A stretch of DNA of 30,294 nucleotides from Actinobacteria bacterium UBA7398. GTDB lineage: Bacteria; Actinomycetota; Actinomycetes; Nanopelagicales; Nanopelagicaceae. The stretch is from contig DKNC01000046.1 of the NCBI GenBank assembly GCA_002470135.1, positions 869 through 31,162 on the forward strand, given 5' to 3'. The notes below the pieces were generated by a model. That model searched no databases and was not told the DNA's origin. It saw only the letters and a list, made by a program, of their open reading frames with translations. Both the position numbers and the translations under genes were made by a program. Shown in pieces: positions 8,908 to 15,966 of this stretch (position 1 is its first letter; every line of letters starts with the position of its first letter).

Positions 8908-9825
8908 CTAAACTTCCATCCAGTCCATCCATTTTAGAACAATGCCTTCACGCAGTGCCCAAGGACAAATTTCTAATTGATCCACATCTAAGTTGCGCAT
9001 GACACTTTCTGCAACATAAGCGCCGGCCACAATTTGTCGGGCTCGACCGGCAGATACACCAGGTAAATCTGCCCGATCCTCAAGCGTCATTTCCGCCAGC
9101 CGGGGTGTGATTTTTCGTAGCGAATCAATTCTCAAATTCTTACCATTTCCGGGAATCCAGTCAGCGCATAATCGAGCAAGGGTTCGAAAAGTTTTGCTAG
9201 TTGCGATTGCTCTATCTGTACCCTGATGCTGGACTAGCGCGGGCAAAATTTCGCTCAATTTACTTTCGATGTGATCCCGCATATTTCTTAAACTTTTCTT
9301 GTTAAATGGATCGCCTTCAAGCAGGTCATTAGTTAATCGCGCTGCACCAAGTGGAAGCGAAAATGCAACGTCCGGAGATTCGTTTACTCCAACCGCAATT
9401 TCTAAAGACCCACCACCAATATCAATCATTAATAGCCGGCCACTCGACCAGCCATACCATCTTCTTGCTGCTAGGAAGGTAGTTTTTGCCTCGTCTTCGC
9501 CCGAAAGTACTTGTAGATCTATTTGAAACTCACGATTAATGCCTTCGATAATCTCAGCGCCGTTTTTTGCATCTCTCAATGCTGAAGTGGCAAAAGGAAG
9601 TAGTTCTTTAGTTTTTGCAATAGCCGCTTCCTTTAGTGCCCTTCCGATGCAGAGGCGCAGAGCTTCAACTCCAGACTCGGAAATATTTCCATTTGAATCT
9701 AAGTATGAGGTTAATTGTAAGTCTTCTTTAAAATTAGATGTTGGATTTGGTCTGGCACCTGGTGCAGTATCAACAATTTGTAGGTGCACAGTATTTGAGC
9801 CAACGTCTAGTACGCCAAGCCTCAT
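8908..9825 (-). CDS. ppx: Ppx/GppA-family exopolyphosphatase / pppGpp phosphatase
   Basis: Actin-like ATPase-fold phosphatase that removes terminal phosphate from polyphosphate and/or converts pppGpp to ppGpp. The short single-unit form is seen (305 residues, as in Actinobacteria). Phosphate-binding loop DVGSNT is at residues 7-12, SGEDEAKTTF holds the conserved acidic catalytic segment, and DIGGGSLEI is the second glycine-rich loop. It is the second gene of a - strand pair: its ATG overlaps the stop of the upstream glycosyltransferase by four bases. It faces ppk1-mutT1 tail to tail, so polyphosphate synthesis and breakdown genes are adjacent but separately promoted. Ppx and GppA activities cannot be separated from sequence. 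Confidence 0.9.
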   Translation of the reverse strand: MRLGVLDVGSNTVHLQIVDTAPGARPNPTSNFKEDLQLTSYLDSNGNISESGVEALRLCIGRALKEAAIAKTKELLPFATSALRDAKNGAEIIEGINREFQIDLQVLSGEDEAKTTFLAARRWYGWSSGRLLMIDIGGGSLEIAVGVNESPDVAFSLPLGAARLTNDLLEGDPFNKKSLRNMRDHIESKLSEILPALVQHQGTDRAIATSKTFRTLARLCADWIPGNGKNLRIDSLRKITPRLAEMTLEDRADLPGVSAGRARQIVAGAYVAESVMRNLDVDQLEICPWALREGIVLKWMDWMEV

Positions 9826-11258
9826 GTTCGAATACCTTTATTTAAATCGTATGCAGTGTTTGCAATCGCTCTGCGAGCATAAATATATTTTTCACTCGAT
9901 TCCGGATAAAGATGTTCAAATCTACGCGGCGCGGCTATTAGCGCTCGTAATTCTTCAGTTTTGATGGTTTGAGAATAAATCGGAGCACCAGTGATTTGCG
10001 GCGTAGTTTTTTTATGTGGAAAGAGCACTCGGTAAGAGAGTCCAGCTTTCTCTAAGAAGAAAACGATTAAATGTTTTACCGCATCAATCGGTTTTTTACC
10101 CAGGATTTCCAATACTGAAAAACTTCGATATTGCACGCTCTTGAGAATCCGATTAGCAATAGTTGATTTGCTGATTTTTAGTAAAAATTCGGCAATTTCA
10201 TTAGCCCCAGATGGCGCTGGTAGATCCAAACATTTATTCGAGAGCGCTATTCTTAGAATTGGATCCTGTAGTTTTTTTACGGTGCGCTCAATATCAGGTA
10301 AATTAGATTGGTCTGCCATCAGCGCCGCACCGTTGTCAGCACACCATCGAGCCCGAGTTTCTTGATCATCGGTACCTCGAATATTGGATACGAAAACAGT
10401 TGGTAAGCCGGCAGCTAAGAGCTCATGGACTCCGTTATATCCAGCTGCGCATATTCCGGCATCGAAAGCGTTTAGCAAATCGGCAAGTGGGAAATAGCGG
10501 ACGACTTTTAGATCAAGCCCAGCGGGAGCTAACGAATTGCCGTTCTTATCTTTCGGCTCCTTTGTAAGTACGACTTGCAAATCTTTCCACCCAATCAAAC
10601 CTGAGAGTGCTGCATGCATTTTCTGATTCACATCTGCATCACCAGTACCGAGTTGTACTAAAACAGCAGGCCGATTTAAATCTAAACCTAATTTTAATTT
10701 TGCTGTTTTTTTATCTAACGCCACCGCTGTTCTAAATAGGGATACTGGCGCAACTAATTTAGCTTCTTTTCTTTTAAATGTTGGGCCACGGTCATAAGCA
10801 CGCGCATAATCACCGGGTTCAATTACATAATCCATTATTTTTGATTGCATACCTAAAACAAATCGCTGCGGTTTCTTCTGCCACAGCCCGCGCCGAATCC
10901 AAACTAAAGTTAAATCAGGTTTAGCGATTTTCGCTGCAAGAATTCCAGGATAAGGAACCACTCCGTCAAAAGTTAAAATTGTGGCACCTGTTTCTTCTAC
11001 GAGCGCAAGAATTCGATCTCGTAAATATTTATCCCATTTATATCTGGACATTAAACCGCGATCTCGACCAGTTATATATTCAGCTGGAATGCCAGTTGCT
11101 TCTGGAATCTCTGCGACCGCGCTAGCCATTGAGATAATGATTGGGTTTGCTCGGTTTTTCAGCGCTAGCCCGATTGCGGTCGCGCGAGCTAAATGCCCCA
11201 TGCCCACGCCATTACTTGTAGCCAGAATAATTGTTGGCTGTTCCGGCTTGGCTTGCAT
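9822..11258 (-). CDS. MurG/GT28-like glycosyltransferase-fold protein
   Basis: 478-residue protein with a GT-B-like layout. The N-terminal glycine-rich loop GVGMGHLARATAIG resembles the MurG acceptor-side loop. The C-terminal nucleotide-sugar-site segment is GYNGVHELLAAGLPTVFV, followed by a rule-breaking-lookalike DDQETRARWCADNGAA helix. The last ~110 residues form a basic extension not obvious in MurG. No signal peptide is visible. A cell-envelope or glycolipid sugar transfer is plausible, but donor and acceptor are unknown. The gene overlaps ppx by four bases. There is no Shine-Dalgarno before the ATG; a GATACT box (- strand, 11267-11272) lies eight bases upstream, suggesting leaderless expression. 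Confidence 0.75.
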   Translation of the reverse strand: MQAKPEQPTIILATSNGVGMGHLARATAIGLALKNRANPIIISMASAVAEIPEATGIPAEYITGRDRGLMSRYKWDKYLRDRILALVEETGATILTFDGVVPYPGILAAKIAKPDLTLVWIRRGLWQKKPQRFVLGMQSKIMDYVIEPGDYARAYDRGPTFKRKEAKLVAPVSLFRTAVALDKKTAKLKLGLDLNRPAVLVQLGTGDADVNQKMHAALSGLIGWKDLQVVLTKEPKDKNGNSLAPAGLDLKVVRYFPLADLLNAFDAGICAAGYNGVHELLAAGLPTVFVSNIRGTDDQETRARWCADNGAALMADQSNLPDIERTVKKLQDPILRIALSNKCLDLPAPSGANEIAEFLLKISKSTIANRILKSVQYRSFSVLEILGKKPIDAVKHLIVFFLEKAGLSYRVLFPHKKTTPQITGAPIYSQTIKTEELRALIAAPRRFEHLYPESSEKYIYARRAIANTAYDLNKGIRT

Positions 11259-11263
11259 GTGGC

Positions 11264-11312
11264 GAGAGTATCGGAAGCGATTAGAGAGTATCTATTAGCG
11301 CCATGAGATACT
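11264..11312. promoter_or_regulatory. Divergent leaderless promoter region with inverted and direct repeats
   Basis: The 60-base gap between divergent start codons (11258 and 11319) contains AGTATCT (11287-11293) and its inverted copy AGATACT (11306-11312), 12 bases apart. GAGAGTATC also occurs as a direct repeat at 11264-11272 and 11284-11292. GATACT reads as a -10-like box six bases before the + strand ATG and eight bases before the - strand ATG. Convincing -35 hexamers were not found. Confidence 0.4.
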
Positions 11313-11318
11313 TCTGAA

Positions 11319-11723
11319 ATGGCTAATTCAAGTAGTGGAGCTGCTGTTGAAATCACTAGGTTTCTAGAGTGGGATGAAACTGATGCCGCCGGACATCATC
11401 ATTATGCGAGTGTATTTCGGTGGGTAGAAGAGTTAGAAGCAAAACTTTATCGAGATTTAGGGTTACCTAGTACCCTTTTTGGCCAGATACCTCGGGTCAA
11501 AGTGGCAATGGAATATCGGCGGCGGATTTTTTTTGGAGAAGTTGTAACAACTCACCTCAAAGTAATTCGGGTAGGTAATTCTTCAATGGAGCTAGATTTC
11601 AAAGCTTATGTTGGAAGTGAAATTGCAGCTGAAGGAAATTATATAATTGTGCATTCGCCAGATAAAGAAACCGGATCAAAGCCATGGCCAGCTGAGTGGA
11701 AGAAAAAATTTCTTAACGAATAA
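11319..11723 (+). CDS. Hotdog-fold acyl-CoA thioesterase (4-hydroxybenzoyl-CoA thioesterase-like)
   Basis: 134-residue single hotdog domain. The family pattern is visible near the N terminus: WDETDAAGHHHYASVFRWVEE, in which the acidic residue and following AGH loop correspond to the 4HBT active-site helix. It would hydrolyse an acyl- or aroyl-CoA thioester in the cytoplasm. No ribosome site precedes the ATG; a GATACT box six bases upstream suggests a leaderless transcript. Thioesterases of this type often accompany salicylyl-CoA or 2-aminobenzoyl-CoA hydroxylases, such as the gene at 19703-22117, but the two are 8 kb apart and the link is inferred. Its last 11 bases overlap the 3' end of the facing flavoprotein gene. 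Confidence 0.85.
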   Translation: MANSSSGAAVEITRFLEWDETDAAGHHHYASVFRWVEELEAKLYRDLGLPSTLFGQIPRVKVAMEYRRRIFFGEVVTTHLKVIRVGNSSMELDFKAYVGSEIAAEGNYIIVHSPDKETGSKPWPAEWKKKFLNE

Positions 11724-13272
11724 TTTTTGCGACCATTGCACCGCTACCGCCACCCACGCCGCCACCTGGCCAAGTTCCAGAACCGCAGATAAATAGCCCA
11801 TCAATTGGTGTGCGATGACGATTCCAAGAAGGAGTTGGACGGAGGAAAAAGAATTGTGCTGGGTGATGACTTCCACCTAGTGAATCACCTTTAATTAAGT
11901 TGGCGTTGTAACGCTCTAAATCGGTTGGAGTCAAAACTTTTCGAGAAAGTATTTGACTCTTAATTCCCGGTGCATAATTTTCAATAATTTCAATGATGCG
12001 ATCTGCATACGCGTCGCCAACCTGATCCCAAGTATTGCCAGAAATTTCACCACGAGCGTCACCCTTGATATCAAGCGGTAGAACTCGTACTTGAATCCAG
12101 AGTACATGTTTTCCGGCTGGCGCCCGCGATGGATCAGTAACAGTTGGTTGCCCAATAACTAGTGCGGGCGAGCTTGGTAAAAGGCCGGCTGCAGCTTGGG
12201 TATATGTCATAGCAAGATCATCAACATAAGGTGCGATGTGAATGTAATTAAATTCTTTAGCTTCACTAGCGCTCCAATTAGGGAGTTCGTTTAGAGCCAA
12301 GTGAATCATCATCGTTGATAACCCAGGGCGGAATTTCTTCACTTCCGCCACATTTTCAGAACTTGATAGCTTTGAATTTAAGAGTTCAGGAATTAGGGCT
12401 GGGTTTACATTTGCAATAATATTTTTTGCGTTAAACATGGTGCCATCCATAGTTCTGACACCGATTGCTTTTTCGTTCTCCGTAATAATCTCAATGACTT
12501 TTGAATTAACTTTTATAGTTCCTCTATTTTCAGAAATTACGCCAGTTAACGCTTTTATTAAAGTATCTGCGCCACCTTTACCGAGCACCATTCCAAATTC
12601 TTGTCCGCCGATAGATTCCAAGAATGAGAAGAGCGCTCCACCAGAAATATCTGGGCCGTAATCTAGATGCATCCCCCAAATTGCGGCTAACGCTTTAGTT
12701 TCTGGATGTACAAAATATTCTTCAGTAAAAGCTCTGGATGATTGCAGTAGCAATCTAATTAATTGGAAAAGTCCATTTGTACCAAGTGCGCGCCAAGTTT
12801 TATAAATAGATTTAGCTGCTGCAAAAGATGGCAACTCCGCGGCTAAGAGCGGAAAGAGATGCGGTGCAAATTTTCCTAATAGCGCGGTTAAAGCTTGCCA
12901 CGATTCAACATCGTTTGGCGCAACTCGTTTAAGCGTTTCAATATTTGCCGCTCTATCCATCACAATTCCTAATGACTTTCCATTTGGGAATAGTGAAATA
13001 AATGGTTTTCCGGAGGGAACAAACTCCAAACCGTTGCGAATCAGATCGTCTTTCAGCGCAGCCATAATTGGTCCGCCCGCAAAAAGGCTGAGATTTGTCG
13101 CAAAAAGATCATGTTTAAAGCCCGGCAAGGTAACTTCTTCGGTCCGAACTGCGCCACCGCAAGTATCGGCGGACTCCAGAACTAAGACCCGTTTTCCTCG
13201 TTTAGCTAATAGGGCTGCCGAACTAAGTCCATTAATCCCGGAACCAATAACAATTACATCGAAATTATTCAT
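11713..13272 (-). CDS. Phytoene-desaturase-like FAD-dependent oxidoreductase (copy 1)
   Basis: 519-residue flavoprotein of the CrtI/PYROXD2-like class. The N-terminal dinucleotide-binding motif IGSGINGLSSAALLA is followed by an acidic VLVLES strand end and the GGAVRTEE segment typical of CrtI/amine-oxidase folds. The C-terminal FAD-binding motif is HRTPIDGLFICGSGTWPGGG. The start is supported by a GAGAGGAT ribosome site. It is a paralogue of the divergent gene at 13377, with shared blocks such as DPSRAPAGxxxLWIQ. No phytoene synthase or other carotenoid gene is nearby, so a carotenoid role is not supported. Substrate unknown; oxidation of a hydrophobic or aromatic side chain is one possibility. 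Confidence 0.82.
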   Translation of the reverse strand: MNNFDVIVIGSGINGLSSAALLAKRGKRVLVLESADTCGGAVRTEEVTLPGFKHDLFATNLSLFAGGPIMAALKDDLIRNGLEFVPSGKPFISLFPNGKSLGIVMDRAANIETLKRVAPNDVESWQALTALLGKFAPHLFPLLAAELPSFAAAKSIYKTWRALGTNGLFQLIRLLLQSSRAFTEEYFVHPETKALAAIWGMHLDYGPDISGGALFSFLESIGGQEFGMVLGKGGADTLIKALTGVISENRGTIKVNSKVIEIITENEKAIGVRTMDGTMFNAKNIIANVNPALIPELLNSKLSSSENVAEVKKFRPGLSTMMIHLALNELPNWSASEAKEFNYIHIAPYVDDLAMTYTQAAAGLLPSSPALVIGQPTVTDPSRAPAGKHVLWIQVRVLPLDIKGDARGEISGNTWDQVGDAYADRIIEIIENYAPGIKSQILSRKVLTPTDLERYNANLIKGDSLGGSHHPAQFFFLRPTPSWNRHRTPIDGLFICGSGTWPGGGVGGGSGAMVAKIIR

Positions 13273-13376
13273 TTGGCAATCCTCTCATGCGCGATTATTC
13301 AATTCAACGAGTTTAAGTTCTGGACTATCTAAGCGAAATGGACTTAGATTTCGACATCAACAGTCAGGAGATTCGA

Positions 13377-14984
13377 ATGAACCAGAAAAGTTATGATGCA
13401 ATTATTGTAGGAAGCGGCATTAATGCCTTGGTCGCTGGTGCGGTTCTTGCAAATTCTGGCTGGAAAGTTTTACTCTGCGAACGAAACAAGGTTGCTGGCG
13501 GCGCTATTCGAACCGAAGCGGCCACTCTTCCTGGGTATACCCACGAATTACTTTCAAGTTGGCATCCGTTATTTGTCGGCGGTCCTGCTTATGCAGAATT
13601 GGGCGAAGCGCTAACAAAACGTGGCGTTGTATATAAGAACACCACATCACCAACTGGTGTTGTTTGTAGCGCTGGTACTGCAATTCTTTCAACTGATCCG
13701 GTAGAGACTGCAAAAGAGATGGACCGCTTAGGCGATGGCGCAGCATGGAGCGGGATGATGCAAGAGTTTGGTGGAAAAATTGATTTAGCATTTGGATTGC
13801 TAGGCGCGGATTTCTGGCGTACTAATTCGCTGAAGTTGGCACGCACTGCACGTAAACGATTCGGAAACCGCGGCTTAGTTGCAACTGGCGCAGAATTACT
13901 TGAACCTGCTGCGCCTTGGTTAGATAGAACTTTTTCTTCCGAAGTTACCAAATCACTTTTAGCACCTTGGGCGCTACATAATGGACTTGGCCCAGATGAT
14001 GCTGCAAGTGCTTTTATTACCAAAGTTATTGGTGCTGCCGTTGCATTCGGTGGCATGCCAGTTCCAGTAGGTGGTGGAATTAAATTAGTAGAAGCGTTAG
14101 TTGGAATTATAAAAGATGCTGGCGGCGAACTATTAACCAGCGCAGATGTTATAAAAGTTACAACTTCAAATGGCAAAGCTACCGGTGTAAAACTTGCCGA
14201 CGGCCGAGAATTTAGCGCGACAAAATCTGTTCTAGCGTCGGTAACTCCGCAAGCGTTATATCAAGGCTTGTTATCTGAGGAAAAGATTCCAACTGAAATC
14301 ACAAAATCTGCGGATGCATTTAGATACGGTCGCGCCGCCATTCAAATTCATTTAGCGCTATCTGAGCCACCACAATGGAAAGCAGATTCACGGTTAAAAG
14401 ATGTTGCGATTGTGCATATCTTGGATGGGATGAATTCGTTATCCGAATCGGTAAATGCTTCAAATCGAGGTTGGTTAGCTAAACGACCAACAATTGTGGT
14501 GGGACAACCAACAACTGTTGATCCTTCACGCGCACCTGCTGGAACATCAATACTTTGGATTCAATTACAAGAAAACCCACGGAAAATTCTTGGTGACTTA
14601 GCGGGTGAAATAAATCCAGGTGATGGTTCTTGGAATGAAGAACGGCTAAATAAATATGCAGATCGTGTGCTTGCTCAGGTTGCCGATCAAATCCCAAACT
14701 TGTTTGGCGCAATCAAAGCGAAAATTGTGCTTGGACCAGAACAGATCGAAGCGATGAATAGGAACTTAGTTGGCGGCGATCCTTACGCTGGCGATTGCCG
14801 GGTAGATCAATACGCACCATGGCGCCCACTTAGCGCTGCCACCGGCCATCGCACACCTATAAAGAACCTCTGGCACATCGGTGCATCAACTCATCCCGGT
14901 CCTGGATTAGGCGGCGGCTCTGGATTTTTAGTTGCAAAACGCTTAACCCAGAAGAGTTTCTTAGAAAAATTAAGAAATCGGTAA
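13377..14984 (+). CDS. Phytoene-desaturase-like FAD-dependent oxidoreductase (copy 2)
   Basis: 535-residue paralogue of the divergent flavoprotein gene next to it. The nucleotide-binding motif is VGSGINALVAGAVLA, with the third glycine replaced by alanine, followed by GGAIRTEAATLPGY. The C-terminal FAD motif is HRTPIKNLWHIGASTHPGPG. Start at 13377 is chosen because AGGAG (13366-13370) sits six bases upstream; an upstream in-frame ATG at 13338 has no such site. The 104-base gap to copy 1 holds both promoters. A strong terminator follows 10 bases after the stop. The function is unknown; divergent pairing with a paralogue suggests two steps of one conversion or a heteromeric enzyme. Confidence 0.82.
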   Translation: MNQKSYDAIIVGSGINALVAGAVLANSGWKVLLCERNKVAGGAIRTEAATLPGYTHELLSSWHPLFVGGPAYAELGEALTKRGVVYKNTTSPTGVVCSAGTAILSTDPVETAKEMDRLGDGAAWSGMMQEFGGKIDLAFGLLGADFWRTNSLKLARTARKRFGNRGLVATGAELLEPAAPWLDRTFSSEVTKSLLAPWALHNGLGPDDAASAFITKVIGAAVAFGGMPVPVGGGIKLVEALVGIIKDAGGELLTSADVIKVTTSNGKATGVKLADGREFSATKSVLASVTPQALYQGLLSEEKIPTEITKSADAFRYGRAAIQIHLALSEPPQWKADSRLKDVAIVHILDGMNSLSESVNASNRGWLAKRPTIVVGQPTTVDPSRAPAGTSILWIQLQENPRKILGDLAGEINPGDGSWNEERLNKYADRVLAQVADQIPNLFGAIKAKIVLGPEQIEAMNRNLVGGDPYAGDCRVDQYAPWRPLSAATGHRTPIKNLWHIGASTHPGPGLGGGSGFLVAKRLTQKSFLEKLRNR

Positions 14985-14994
14985 TTAACAAAAT

Positions 14995-15029
14995 AAAAAA
15001 GCCCGCCAAAATAGTCGGCGGGCTTTTTT
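14995..15029. terminator. Bidirectional Rho-independent terminator
   Basis: AAAAAAGCCCGCC (14995-15007) pairs perfectly with GGCGGGCTTTTTT (15017-15029) around a 9-base loop. The A-run and T-run flanking the GC stem let it work on both strands, ending the convergent flavoprotein (stop 14984) and cyclase (stop 15040) transcripts. Confidence 0.95.
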
Positions 15030-15039
15030 AATTAACTAT

Positions 15040-15813
15040 TTATTTTGCAACCAGAGCCAATACGCGACATGGGCTACCAGATCCGCCAACAATTTTTAGC
15101 GGAGCTGCAATCACGATTGCACCAGTTGTAGGCAACTTATCTAGATTGCGAAGTTGAGTTAGACCGTATTTATTATTTCCAAGGAAGAGGGTGTGACATG
15201 GGAATGGCATAGAGAAGCCGAAAGCTCCACCAGCATCAGTTCCTACTGTTTCCACGCCCATGCCTAGAATTTCAGTCTTAGTTGCGAAGTATTCTGCGCA
15301 CTCAACTGTTAAACCTGGGGTATGCGGACCATTTTCATCAGCGTTAGCAAATGCTTTTGCATCATCGCCGAATTTTGACCAACCGGTGCGGAACATTACC
15401 CAAGCGCCTTTTGGAATCGCTCCGTTAGCTTTTTCCCATGCTTGCACATGAGAAACGTCTAAACAGAAATCAGGATTTGCGGCAGCTTCTTTAGCAAAAT
15501 CTAAAACTACTGCTGGACCGACTAAACGTGCTGGCGGTACTTGCGAAACATCGTCAAGATCTTTACCAGTTACCCAGTGAATTGGTGCATCAAAGTGCGT
15601 GCCAGTGTGTTCACCAGTGTGAAAGTTGTTCCAGTACCAAGCTGGACCCTTATCGTCATAACGAGAGATAAGTTCTAATTTAAAGTTTGCGGTTTGGCCC
15701 ATCTCTGGTGGTAAGCCAAGAATTGGTGTGCTCTCTTGCAATGGTGCAGTTAGATCAATAACTTGAACTGATCCTGAAGCGAGATCATTGGCAAGTGCTT
15801 TTAGGTCGGCCAT
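15040..15813 (-). CDS. Cyclase-family metallohydrolase (kynurenine formamidase / isatin hydrolase-like)
   Basis: 257-residue cyclase-family hydrolase. The signature HTGTHFDAPIH lies at residues 69-79; His69, His73 and Asp75 match metal ligands of KynB and isatin hydrolase, and His79 the catalytic histidine. Known members hydrolyse N-formylkynurenine to kynurenine, or isatin to isatinate, both on routes to anthranilate. The length equals that of characterised isatin hydrolase and exceeds that of typical KynB (about 210), so isatin or another cyclic amide is a serious alternative. The start is set by AGGAG seven bases upstream. It diverges from iorA and lies in the same region as a tryptophan-dioxygenase-like gene and a kynureninase-like gene. 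Confidence 0.85.
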   Translation of the reverse strand: MADLKALANDLASGSVQVIDLTAPLQESTPILGLPPEMGQTANFKLELISRYDDKGPAWYWNNFHTGEHTGTHFDAPIHWVTGKDLDDVSQVPPARLVGPAVVLDFAKEAAANPDFCLDVSHVQAWEKANGAIPKGAWVMFRTGWSKFGDDAKAFANADENGPHTPGLTVECAEYFATKTEILGMGVETVGTDAGGAFGFSMPFPCHTLFLGNNKYGLTQLRNLDKLPTTGAIVIAAPLKIVGGSGSPCRVLALVAK

Positions 15814-15966
15814 TTATATGCTCCTAACAAAGTTGTGGCTAAAACAGTTGCGAAAATCTCTCACTAATTTGAGATATCGGCAAGGGGGGTTCGGGTAGAC
15901 ATCGCTCACACGGTAGGCGAGGATTAGCTGGGCCTGGGAAGCAGGTTCGCGGCAAGGAGAGAAACC
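15814..15966 (+). promoter_or_regulatory. Divergent control region and GC-rich leader before iorA
   Basis: This 153-base gap contains the cyclase ribosome site (- strand), an inverted repeat ATCTC/GAGAT around 15856-15875, and a leader that is far more GC-rich than its surroundings (about 15877-15953). In the leader GCGA (15917-15920) can pair with TCGC (15947-15950), and CCTG (15933-15936) with CAGG (15942-15945), just before the AAGGAGA ribosome site (15954-15960). It matches no riboswitch class I recognise. Confidence 0.35.

Noticed and set aside
13589..14176. Antisense open frame of about 195 codons inside the second flavoprotein gene
   Set aside because: Low-complexity Pro/Ser/Ala composition typical of a reverse-strand shadow; the + strand gene has clear motifs.
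11713..14984. Carotenoid biosynthesis cluster
   Set aside because: The flavoproteins are CrtI-like, but no phytoene synthase, GGPP synthase, cyclase or rhodopsin gene is nearby.
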